Assembly (NCBI GenBank): GCA_026315105.1 | Contig: CM048746.1 | Location: 142,024,730 to 142,088,729 of the forward strand | DNA: 64,000 nucleotides | DNA from: Locusta migratoria | Lineage: Eukaryota > Arthropoda > Insecta > Orthoptera > Acrididae | Reading direction: 5' to 3' | Shown: piece by piece, positions 29,980-39,722 of the stretch | Layout of the letters: every line of letters starts with the position of its first letter | Position numbering within the stretch: position 1 is the stretch's first letter | Program-made: the position numbers and the translations under genes | The notes under the pieces: model-generated | The model's input: the letters and a program-made list of their open reading frames with translations, nothing else | Databases searched by the model: none | What the model was told of the DNA's origin: nothing

Positions 29980-30250
29980 AACTGTCAAACGCTGCGGCTA
30001 GAGTCCCGGGACGATCTCGTCACCAAGCGGGCGAGAGATGTGCGTCCAGACGTGTGTGACACACGTTCTGCGCCGCCTTCTCCCGAGAGGCGCGCCTAGG
30101 CGGACCTGCGGCGGATCACAGCCCGTCTCGCTACTCGACGCCTGTATTGACTCCGAGCTTTGCTTCGCCGCCGCCAGAGCGCACCACCGCCGCATCGGCA
30201 GCCCGACACACCAGCGCCTAGCGGTCACCGCGGGAAGTATCAGCCCGGAG
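29980..30250. other. CpG-rich patch, candidate promoter or exon
   Basis: About 270 bases much richer in G, C and CpG than the flanks (gcgccgccttctcccgagag, cgcgcctaggcggacctgcg). Both strands have an open frame through it, which is expected from composition alone. It is the best candidate for host-gene regulatory or exonic DNA in the window, but no protein domain or splice pattern supports it. Confidence 0.35.
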
Positions 30251-30547
30251 TGTCATCGAACGACTAATTCAATACCATTGTATGGTGCGCCATGATACAG
30301 ATGAACGAACACACTAATTGGACCGTGCCTATTTCCAGGAGGGAAGCAAATAAATATCACTATAGGCCCCTACACAAGCACTAGTCGACAAATTCTGACA
30401 AGAAATTATGCGCTTACACACGTGTAATTTGTCGGTCCTTCTGTCTGTAGATAGATGCATGTGTGGGGTCCTTACAGCCGACGATTGTTAATAATCCCTT
30501 TGAGGTATACTCTTGCGATGCCATTCATTATCGGCATGACAAGCATG

Positions 30548-30682
30548 TTACTAATTCACGTAACAAGGCAGTCTAGATCGCAAATTCTTTTATTTCACTG
30601 GTAACCGGTTTCGATCACTTACATGATCATCATCACACCATAACTGTAATGATATATAATATTAGAGGGATAAGTTATTTCT
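30548..30682 (+). repeat. left arm of the foldback element
   Basis: Inverted partner of 34876-35010. The arm contains acaaggcagtctagatcgca, the ggtaaccggtttcgatcac core and the inner agagggataagttatttcta end where the RTE entered. Confidence 0.9.
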
Positions 30683-30880
30683 AAAGTTGTTGTTGTTGTG
30701 GTCTTCAGTCCGCAGACTGGTTAGATGCAGCTCTCCACGCTACCCTGTCCTGTGCAAGTCTCTTCATCCGATAATACGTTCGGCAACCTACATCCTTATG
30801 AATCTGCTTACTGTATTCGTCCCTCTGTCTCCCTCTACGATTTTTACCTAACACACTTCCTTCTCATGCTAAGTTGACAA

Positions 30881-31560
30881 CAGTGGCGGCTCGTATAAAA
30901 TTTGACCATTGTATTACAATATTACAAAAATAAACAGGAAACAAAATATACTAAAATAAAAAGCGTGACTGACAATGGAAATAACGGAGCTTAGAAATAT
31001 GCCCACCACGTCATCTGCGTTCTACACAAGTGACCAATGAAACTGCTTGGCTGAAAAGCGCAGTTTCACTCGCATGTTGGCTATACATTACTAATGTTGT
31101 TTGTGATTGAAGTTTTATTTACAGAAATTAAAAATTTGGACTCAGAGGTACTTGAATACGAGCCTCACACAAGTACGTTTGAGAGACAACACGCAAGACG
31201 CCTGAGCCAGCGCGCTATTTGACTCTGTATACCGCAATATTCGTCATATGCTACTAGCGAACAGACGACTGCGCCGCCTCTCTGCGCACGTACCAGCGTG
31301 GCTGAATCCCACTTCAGCACACGAAGCTGGTTTCCAGCTATCGCGGCAAGAGCGCTCCAAAATGCGTTTTCATCCTTATTTCTAGCATTGTAATACGTAT
31401 TGGAAGGGAATTGGCATAATTTTATTGTGATATCTGGATCGCATTCCAGGCGAAAGGATGTAATTTTACAGTGATTTCTCGCTTGCTTTCGAAGAGAAAT
31501 GGCATAATTTTAGTAATATATTTACAGTGTGCTGTAGCACATTATCACCAGCCGCCACTG
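30881..31560. mobile_element. non-autonomous hAT element with perfect 8-bp duplication
   Basis: The ends are cagtggcggctcg and, in reverse complement, cagtggcggctgg. The flanking gttgacaa at 30873-30880 and 31561-31568 is an exact 8-base target duplication. The 680-base interior has no transposase domain that I can see. It interrupts the RTE C-terminal region between codons matching LRHxGIVN and LALEG, so it is younger than that RTE copy. Confidence 0.95.
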
Positions 31561-32460
31561 GTTGACAATTCCTTGATGTCTCAGAATGTGTTCTACCAAT
31601 CAATTCCTTCTCTTAGTCAGGATATGCCAGAAACTCCTTTTCTCCCCAATTTGGTTAAGCACCTCCTCATTAGTTACGTGACCTACCCATCTAATTTTCA
31701 TAATTCGTCTGTAGCACCACATGTCAAAAGCTTCTATCATCTTTTAGTCTGAACTCCTTATCGTCCACTCTTCATTCCCATACAATTCTACACTCCAGAC
31801 AAATACTTTCAGAAAGGACTTCCTAACATTTAAATTAATATTGGATGTTAATAAGTTTTGCTTCTTTAGAAACGCTTTTCTTCCCATAGCCATTCTGCAT
31901 TTTATATCTTCTCTACTTCGGCCATTGGAAGTTATTTTGCTACCCAAATAACAAAACTGACTACTACTTTTATTGTCTCATTACCTAATCTAATTCCTCC
32001 AGCATCACCTGATTTTCTGACATTACATTCCATTACTCTCGTTTTACTCTTGTTAATGTTCATCTCATATCTTCCTTTCAAGACACTGTCCATTCCGTTC
32101 AATTGCTCTTCCAAATCCTTTGCAGTCTCTGACAAAATTACTATGTCATCGGTAAACCTCAAAGTTTTTATTTCTTCTCCCTGAACTTTAATTCCCTGTC
32201 CAAATTTCTCCTTGCATTCCTTCACTGCTTGCTCAATGTACAGATTGATCAACATTGGGGAAGACTACAACTCAGTCTTACTCCCTTCCCAACTTTTGCG
32301 TCCCTTTCTTGCCCTTCGACTCTAATAAGTAATAACTGCTGTCTGGTTTTTGAATAGGTTGAATATACCTCTTCGCTCCTTATATTTTACCCCTGCTACC
32401 TTCAGGATTTGAAAGAGTGTATTCCAGTCGACATTGTCAAAAGATTTCTCCAAATCTACC

Positions 32461-33346
32461 TTTCCTGTTCACTGTATATATTAATGACTTCTCATGTCAC
32501 ATGCCATGTAACAAGGTACTGTATGCCGATGACATGACACTGATTACAAATGGAGATAATCTACAGGATGCTGCAGAATATAATGAAGTAGTAACTGAAA
32601 TGAGTAGTGACTGGTGCAAGGCAAACTTTCTAACTATAAACACAACAAAAATTGAAACAATTTTCTTCACCATGAAAACTTTTGAGCAAGAAACAAAAAA
32701 TGTCAGATTATTGGGACTGTATGTAGATCCAAAACTCACATGGGATAGACATACAGATAACTTGTGCAGCAAACTTGCCCGTACTCTGCTAAAATATGCT
32801 ACACAAGCTAAAATATGTAGCCAATAAAACTTTACTGATCTCAGTATACTTTGCTTTTTTCTACTCACAACTCCAATATGGAATTCTATAATGGGGTAAC
32901 TCTGTGGGCTCTAAACCATCTTCAAATGGCAGAAAAAGGCAATTAGATGTATTTTAGGCCTAGTACCTAGACAGAGCTGTAGAAATCATTTCAAAGACCT
33001 GAAAATAATGACACTTCCCAGTATGTACATCTACAGTTGCCTGGTATATGCCAAAGAAAACATAAAAAAATTTCATTTTAGAGCTGAAGTGGATTCCCAC
33101 AATATACGGCATAAGAGCAACATAGGCCTTCCGTACTCAAGGCTCACATTGAAACATAAGAGTCATCAGTTGCTTAGTATGAAATTTTACAATAAACTCC
33201 CCAAGACAGTAAGAGATCTGCCACTGAATAATTTTAAGCATACCGTAAAAGAGTGGCTCCAATGTATGCCATATTATTTAACTGATGAGTTCCCCAACAG
33301 TGACATACATATTATTTGCAATAAGCTATCATTACGAGAATCATGA
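32461..33346 (+). pseudogene. LINE reverse transcriptase C-terminal part (Jockey/CR1-like)
   Basis: Reads LFTVYINDFSCHMPCNKVLY then YADDMTLI with an intact catalytic YADD motif, then the thumb region WCKANFLTINTTKIETIFF and VRLLGLYVDPKLTWDRHTDN. After a stop near 32827 the C-terminal region continues in other frames: KKAIRCILGLVPRQSCRNHF, then from 33008 TLPSMYIYSCLVYAKENIKK and MKFYNKLPKTVRDLPLNNFK. The endonuclease and fingers are missing. Confidence 0.85.
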
Positions 33347-33576
33347 AGTATGCCTGTATGTGTCCACATGAAAATATAAAAATAAATGAATAAAATAAGC
33401 ATGTATTGTACTATTGTGAAAATTGTAATGTATTATTAATACTTGTATCATTGTATTAACATTGTACGATTATATTAAGATGTATTTTTTAAAATCATAT
33501 CTTCTCTTATGCAATAAGCACAATGACGAAGCCAATTGTATGGAGAACATATTGAAAGGCTAATAAAGATTCTATT
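32461..33576 (+). mobile_element. 5'-truncated LINE inserted into RTE copy B
   Basis: Opposite in orientation to the RTE. It starts within the reverse-transcriptase domain (LFTVYINDF) and ends in a short attctattctat tail before the RTE sequence resumes at cctaaaaacgtaggtttgcc. A few RTE bases appear lost at the junction and no clear target duplication was found. Confidence 0.85.
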
Positions 33577-34651
33577 CTATCCTAAAAACGTAGGTTTGCC
33601 TTTCCTTAGCCAATCTTCTAAGATAAGTCGTAATGTGAGTATTGCCTCCCGTGTTCCTACATTTCACTTACATCCAAACGATCTTCCCCGAGGTCGGATT
33701 CCACAAGTTTTTCCATTCGTCTGTAAATAATTCGTGTTAGTATTTTGCATCCATGACTTATTAAACTGATAATTCTCTAATTTTCACACTTTTCTGCACT
33801 TGCTTTCTTTGGAATTGGAATTACAATATTCTTCTTGAAGTCGGAGGGTATTTCTCCTTTCTCATACATCTTGCATACCAGGTGGAACAATTTTTTCATG
33901 ACTGGCTCTCTTAACGATATCAGCAGTTCAGACGGAATACCATCTACTCCAGGGGCCTTGTTTCAACTCAAATCCTTCAGTGCTCTATCAAATTCTTCTC
34001 GCAGTATCATATCTCCTATATCATCTTCCTCCACTTCGTCTTCCATTTCTAGAATACTGCCTTCAAGTTTATTTCCTTTGTATAGGCCCTCTGTATATTC
34101 CTTCCACAGTTCAGCTTTCTCCTCGTTGCTTAGGTCTGGTTTTCCGGCTGATTTCTTGATTTTCATACCGATGTTTTTCATGTTTCCAAATATCTCGTTT
34201 ATTTTCCTGCAGGCGGTATCTTATGTTTCCCCTAGTTATACATTCTTCTACAGTTCTGCATTTGTCCTCTAGCCACTCCTGCTTAGCCAGTCTGCACTTC
34301 CTGTCAATCTCATTTTTCAGACGTTTGTATTCCCTTTTGCCTGCTTCACTTGCTGAATTTTTATATTTTTTCCTCTCATCAGTTAACTTCACTATATTTT
34401 GTGTTACCCAGGAATTTCTGTTAGGCCCTGTTGTTGCCTATATGATCCTCTGCGGCCTTCACTACCCTATCTCTCAGAGCTACCCATTCTTCTTCTACTG
34501 TATTACTTTCACCCGTTTCAGCCAATACTTGTCTAATGCTCCCTCTGAAACTCTAACTACCTCTGGTTCCTTCAATTAGTCCAGGTTCCATCTCCTAACT
34601 TTTCTGCAGTCACTTAAGTTTTAATCTACAGTTCATAACCAATAAGTTATG

Positions 34652-35010
34652 TTTATATTTCTAAAGTGAGTATTTAAAAATAATACTAAAATATATCCGT
34701 AATGTTGGCCACCAGTTGTTTTCAACTGAAGCTGCCTATACTGCTTCCAGTATTTAAAGGATGACAGCACCTACTTCTACAGCCGTCAACATTAAACATT
34801 TAGGCAGCTCCAGATGAAAACAACCGGTGGCCAAAATTACGGGTATATTTTATTCTTATTTTTAAATACTCACTTTAGAAATAATTAATCCCTCTACTAT
34901 TATATATCATTAGAGTCAGTTGTGATCTGATGATGGTCATGTAAGTGACCGAAACCGGTTACCATAGAAATAAAAGAAATTGCGATCTAGGCTGTCTTGT
35001 TACATGAATT
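34652..35010 (-). repeat. right part of the foldback element, with inner palindrome
   Basis: 34652-34735 and 34790-34875 are inverted copies around a centre near 34760 (shared agtgagtatttaaaaata and ggccacc.gttgttttca). 34876-35010 is the outer arm matching 30548-30682. Single-stranded DNA or RNA from the reassembled unit could fold into one long hairpin. Confidence 0.88.
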
Positions 35011-35045
35011 AATAACTACTTGTAAGATCACTGTTATCCATAATG

Positions 35046-35338
35046 TTCTAAAAAAAATAATCATATTACTGATGTAAGAGGGGGCAGGGAGAAAGAGAGA
35101 GAGATTCTGTATGACAATATATCATCGCATTATTATGTAACAATGAAAGCCCTGCACTCTGTGTTTTAGTTAGGCGTCGTTCGCACGAGAGTTAAAAAAC
35201 CGTTGCGTTTAAGACCAATAGTGACCGTAGACAAGGGGGGCATGAACGGAATCATCCCCCCCTCCCCAAAATGATGTTGTAATGCTTTACAAGTTAGAAT
35301 ATATGTTATAATTTGCGGTATTATTGTCTGGCCCTCCC

Positions 35339-35389
<51 letters not shown>

Positions 35390-35785
35390 AAATTATATAA
35401 ATACGCTAACACGAAAATTGTGGTACGGCTTATTAATTTATTCGTACAAGAATGCCAATGAAAGTTACATAATTCGAAAGATTCTTTGTCGTAGATTTCA
35501 CGAATATAAATGTTATGTGTGCATTTAGCCATTAAAAGTGGTAAAAGGAAGTAGAAATTTTCCTATCTACGGCTTGGATCAAATTCTACATTCTCCAACA
35601 ATCAGCTCACTGATTGGCTATTCGCCTCGACCAAAGTCGCTGTAATGCAGCGCATCTGCAGTATTAAAATATGGTATTAAAATAAGGGAATAACGAAACA
35701 GGGAGTGCTCCCAACTCACATTCTTGTGCCGTTCAAATGCTTCATTTTCGCAATGATTAAGAGTGGTTAAAGGAAATGGATATTT
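35046..35785. other. unassigned stretch with long A tract
   Basis: Contains a short GA run (35092-35105), a C-rich segment and an A tract of about 44 bases at 35344-35387. 35395-35560 shows patchy similarity to 35985-36075 (ataaata..c.aacac.gaaattgt; caatgaaagtta.ataattcga), hinting at an older duplication. Confidence 0.5.
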
Positions 35786-35791
35786 TCATAT

Positions 35792-35931
35792 GAATGCCGA
35801 TATAAAGGATGATGCACCGGGAGAGGCATCTAGCGGGGCTCGAGTGGAACTAAGAAGTCGAGAATGCCGATAAAAATGATGATGCACCGGGAGAGGCATG
35901 TAGTGGTGCACGGGTGGAACTACGAAGTCGA
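35792..35931 (+). repeat. two-copy tandem duplication, 70 bp
   Basis: Units 35792-35861 and 35862-35931 both start gaatgccgat and share gatgatgcaccgggagaggc and ggaact..gaagtcga. Unit length is the same in both copies, with about ten substitutions. Confidence 0.88.
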
Positions 35932-36112
35932 CATGTTGTCAGCTCTGGAATATCGCAGTATCGAAATAACATTATTTCTTGGCGTTGTATAAATATACGG
36001 ACACCGAAATTGTAGTTCCATTTCAGATATTAGGCTAATGAAAGTTATGTAATTCGAAAATGGCATGAGAAGTATATACTTACGTTTTTATTTGTTGTTA
36101 TTGTGTCAGGCA

Positions 36113-36319
36113 GTTTCAAAAATGTTCAAATGTCTGTAAATCTATCGGACCAAACTGCGTGGTCATCAGTCCGTAGCTTACAAACTACTTAAACCTACGT
36201 AAACTAACCTAAGCACAAACACACACCCATGACCCAGGGAGGACTCGAACCTCCGCGGATAGCAACAGCGCGCTCCGCAGCGAGACGCTATAGACCGCTC
36301 GGCTACTCTACCGCGGCAA
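36113..36319 (-). mobile_element. tRNA-Leu-headed SINE, second subfamily, reverse copy
   Basis: Reverse complement reads ccgcggtagagtagccgagc, B box ggaggttcgagtcctccct, then a body with gtgtgtgtttgtgcttaggt and a tail ending acatttgaacattttt. Flanks tcaggca at 36106-36112 and 36320-36326 match, a short target duplication. Confidence 0.85.
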
Positions 36320-36780
36320 TCAGGCATTTTCCTTAACACGTAAAATATACCGTTTCAGACCTCCCAGTGCCGGTTAAATTTTACCAAATATCCCAGCTGC
36401 CTCCTATGATAATGTTGGCAACAGATGCTGAATAGTGAGAATCTTGTGAGTCTTCATTTTAGCCAATCGCTTGTCAACGCTAATGTTTTCTCATGGAATC
36501 TTCGCTTTAGAGGGCAATTATTTTTACTGATCGGACGAGGGTACATACAAGAACCTGTCAACCATAAAGCAGCAACAGAATTAATTGTTTACTTCATGGT
36601 CTCTACGATACACTAATCGAGTCATTCTATGTGGTTCCAACAAATGTGCAAAGATTTTCTATCGTGTTGTTGATGTTGCCAACATAATCACGCGAGGCCG
36701 CCGACATGATACGTAAAATTTTACCCCCAGTGACTATTGTAAACACAATTGGTCTATTTTCGACCACAGGCAATACTAGT

Positions 36781-36891
36781 GTTTATAAATCTATGGGACT
36801 TAATTGCATGTTTATTAGCCCCTAGTTTACAAACTACTTAAACTAACCTAAGAACAACACATACACCCATGCCCCACGGGGGGACTCGAAT
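36781..36891 (-). mobile_element. truncated tRNA-Leu-type SINE, second subfamily
   Basis: Covers the tail and body and stops in the B-box region (attcgagtccccccg in reverse complement); the A-box half of the head is missing. Confidence 0.75.
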
Positions 36892-37036
36892 AGTAATAAT
36901 GACTACGTCCCTGAACCGGGCGTTGGCGCTTTTAAAAATGTTCTTGACATCGTTGTTCATAGGGACAGTTTAAAATCACTTTTCTCTCGTTTCTCGCTGT
37001 AGTTGAACGTGAAATGAATACTGCATTCCCTAAATG

Positions 37037-37153
37037 ACAATCTTCATACAGCATATGCAGGATGTTGATTTTAACTTACGACGTTAAAATATTACGGAAA
37101 CTACACATCGGATGAAAAAAGGTTCAATACCATACCGTATTGTAGGGGGACAT
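37037..37153 (+). repeat. dispersed repeat R3, forward copy
   Basis: Similar to the reverse complement of 52876-52995: both contain gacgtt.aaatat.acgga, aactac/gca.atcggatgaaaaa and agggggacatcc. It may be the terminal region of a DNA transposon. It ends exactly where a hAT-like end begins (37156). Confidence 0.65.
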
Positions 37154-37155
37154 CC

Positions 37156-37440
37156 CAGTGGCGGACTAATGGCTGTCGGAGGCCCTGGGCGGCGGCAAAA
37201 CAAATTGAGCCCCCTCCCCCCCCCCCCCCCCGTCCACTTGGAAATACTTATATTAGTGTATTACTATGAAAAAAGTAACTTGAGATTTGGAGGCCCTCTG
37301 GGACGAGAAGCACGGGACAGTCGAGGCCAAGGGCGCTCCAAAATAATAATAATAATAGGAAGTGCTTTCATACTACACTCCCCCCCCCCCCCGCGCCCCA
37401 TACGTGTTTGGAGGGAGCAGCTTTGAAATATTCAATAGGA
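37156..37440 (+). mobile_element. isolated hAT-like left end with C tracts
   Basis: Starts cagtggcggactaat, followed by C runs at about 37215-37232 and 37380-37392, in the style of the other hAT copies. No matching right end was found, so the extent is uncertain and the right boundary given here is arbitrary. Confidence 0.4.
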
Positions 37441-37718
37441 ACCCTGCTGTAGATTACGACTGTACGACAAACATTACATACTTTTCGTCTTGAACATTAT
37501 TCCATTTCGCCACAGATGACACTGTAGTCAGCAGAATCGAAGTGAGTCTACAAATGTAATTTGTCCATTTAATATTCAGTGGCACGGAGGACTCCCATTC
37601 ATAATGCGAGAGTAGGACACGCCAGTAATTCATAACGTTTACACTTTACTTGGAAACCCCACCCGCAACGTTGCATCCTCTGACATGTCAACGTCTATAA
37701 AAGAGAGGTCTGGACTCC

Positions 37719-38290
37719 CAGTGGCGGCGCGTCGTATGTGTTCAATGTTTCAGTGAACCCCCGTTAAAAAGCTCGTCGTGAATAAATAAATAACATAAAA
37801 AGTGTTTTTAAAATATCATGATTCGTTTCGTCTCCTGTCAGATCATTTTATATGCACATTCAAAGCATTTTTATCGCATGAAAAACGTTTTACGTCGCGG
37901 AGATAGCACATATACGAGTCGTAACGCGGCCGCCTAATATACGCAGACGTGGTCGCGGCGTTGCAATGCGCATGCGCGGCTGAGGTTCAAATTCTCTTCT
38001 GAACCCCCTTGGGGCAGCATACGGCGCTCCGGCGGCAGGGAGGGGCAAGGGAAAACGACGCGTTAACCCATTTAGTAAGTCTATGGCGTTAACATTGGCG
38101 CTGGAACTGGTAGAGACACCAGCTCCTGGCTACTCGAGATCTGGCGGTTACGCACGAATGCTCCAGAAGCAAGCCAATGGAGCTACTGCGCACCTCGCCT
38201 TGCGCATGCGCAAATCCTCCATGAAGACAATATCAGCCCTTTATATTTGTTTTTGGCGCATTGAAGGTTCATCAAAAACTCGTCATATTT
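37719..38290 (+). mobile_element. isolated hAT-like left end
   Basis: Starts cagtggcggcgcgtcgtatg and continues gtgttca..gtttcagtgaacccc. No right end with a matching 8-base flank was found downstream, so it is probably truncated. The following sequence to about 38290 is GC-richer and may be the 5' noncoding part of such an element. Confidence 0.4.
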
Positions 38291-38294
38291 GGTA

Positions 38295-39370
38295 AAATAT
38301 AACTATAAATTAAAGACACATCAACTGTAAAAGCCTTCAGAAGATACGATCATGAATGATAATGAAGTCACCACTCTGCACCTAGCAAGAATAGCAATGT
38401 GCTTAGCAGCATCTCTCTGCGCTGTCGAAGGTAGTTGGTTCGAGAATGACTGCAAACAATTTTTTTAACCCAATCTTCTTTTTAACAGATACAAGAACCA
38501 CAATGACTTTTGTATTGTTACTTGCTTCATATACTTCGGACGTTTTTGGAAATGTGCCGCGATTTTGAGGGTAAATGACAATTATACTCTTCGTTGTAAA
38601 AAAATATTTAACTGTTTGAAAAGATTTGGGGAAGAGCAGCCTTTGCGCATGTGTACGGTTAGGAGGAAGTGCTGCTTTACAGTGTCACATGACCCTAAAG
38701 TAGCTTGTCTCTTCATCGTAACAGATTCATTTTGTTATAGTCACTTAAAAGTGTAATCAGTTACTGTGTTTTAGTGTTCATGTGCATATTCATATGTTCT
38801 TGGTATTTATTATCAAAGAAAAATCAACAACGTTCAATATTTTTTAGAAACAAATTATGAGCTTTAAGCTTGGTAGGCCGAGAAGTCAGCTCGAGCGCAA
38901 ACAAGTCGAGGTAAGACATTCTCCAGATCTTGTAAGGCACTAGGAGAGCAAACAGTTACTTTTGCAAATTATTATTATTCTGCATCCGGTTTGCGTACCG
39001 TTTGAGTTAGAAATTATATTCTTACATTTAGTAATAAATATTGATCATTCGAAAGGCTTTACCAGGAGAGGTCACAATATGTTTCTCACAGATTTGGCTC
39101 AAACTGTGTGAGAAAAACCGTCTAGATGAACCATTTGAATTCCTAAAATATTTCGCTTGAGTTGACCATAGGACAAGAGAAAACTCGCATGAAAGATTTC
39201 TGGTTTCAGAATACGAGAGCATGAAGCACGATTGAATGACCAATGAAGTATACTTTGCACTGAAGCACTTTTCAGACAAAATCTCTTGCCGAAAAATGCT
39301 TTCATAACATGTGAATGGCGTAAATATTACGTGTATTAACGATGTTTACCCAAAATACATGTAATGTAAC
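38295..39370. other. unassigned stretch
   Basis: No gene or repeat recognised in about 1.1 kb of AT-rich sequence. Confidence 0.5.
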
Positions 39371-39384
39371 ATTCGCAGACAATT

Positions 39385-39569
39385 CAAATGTTTGTATAGC
39401 TTATGGGACTTAACTACGGGGTCATCAGTCCTTAAACTTACAAACTACTTACGAACTAACTAAGGACGGCACAAATATCCATGCCCGAGGGGGGAGTCGA
39501 ACCCCCGACCGTCGTGGCCGTGCAGACCGTGACTGGAGCGTCTCAGTCCCCACGGCCACTGCGGCCGGC
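39385..39569 (-). mobile_element. tRNA-Leu-headed SINE with perfect 11-bp duplication
   Basis: Minus-strand full-length copy. The flanks cgcagacaatt at 39374-39384 and 39570-39580 are identical. Inserted in otherwise unassigned DNA. Confidence 0.95.
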
Positions 39570-39722
39570 CGCAGACAATTGCTAGAATTTTTGTAAATAC
39601 TTTTTTCAGTGGACACTTCATCAAATATGAATACCTTAATTAATTATAACTGAAACTAATACATTGCATTTACATAAATAAATTTCAGTTTCGTAATTTC
39701 TCACTTGTTGTTGTTATGGTCT

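Larger units (their letters stand above)
31561..34600 (-). pseudogene. RTE-like reverse transcriptase, copy B, broken
   Basis: Readable pieces in minus-strand order: the linker DERKKYKNSASEAGKREYKR and NEIDRKCRLAKQEWLED near 34390-34260; EEYDIGDMILREEFDRALKD-like sequence near 34000; then, beyond the nested LINE, LYIEQAVKECKEKFGQGIKV and LRFTDDIVILSETAKDLEEQ near 32250-32090, where the catalytic F-A-D-D motif is F-T-D-D; and the C-terminal NLLTSNINLNVRKSFLKVFV block near 31860. Frameshifts, stops and two insertions break it. Confidence 0.85.
30683..34651 (-). mobile_element. RTE-like LINE copy B, 5'-truncated, with two nested insertions
   Basis: The 3' end lies at ttgttgttgttgtggtcttc (30683), as in copies at 39703 and 50271. 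The minus-strand sequence matches the copy at 39703-42968 from its C terminus up to the linker before the endonuclease, stopping at about 34651. A 680-base hAT element (30881-31560) and a LINE (32461-33576) interrupt it. The copy without insertions would be about 2.2 kb. Confidence 0.9.
30525..35045. mobile_element. foldback element, split by a nested RTE retrotransposon
   Basis: The left arm (30548-30682, containing ctggtaaccggtttcgatca) is the reverse complement, with few differences, of 34876-35010. Similarity fades outward to about 30525 and 35045. Next to the right arm, 34652-34735 and 34790-34875 are also inverted copies. Removing the RTE (30683-34651) rejoins an almost wholly palindromic unit of about 0.5 kb. 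The RTE is bounded by copies of (a)tttctaaag, consistent with a target duplication. Confidence 0.82.

Noticed and set aside
30881..31560. Coding capacity in the 680-bp hAT element
   Set aside because: No hAT domain could be read in any frame, so it is listed as non-autonomous.
33835..34272. 145-codon plus-strand Ser/Phe-rich frame
   Set aside because: Antisense to the RTE linker and reverse-transcriptase region; the Ser/Phe richness results from the Lys/Glu-rich coding strand.
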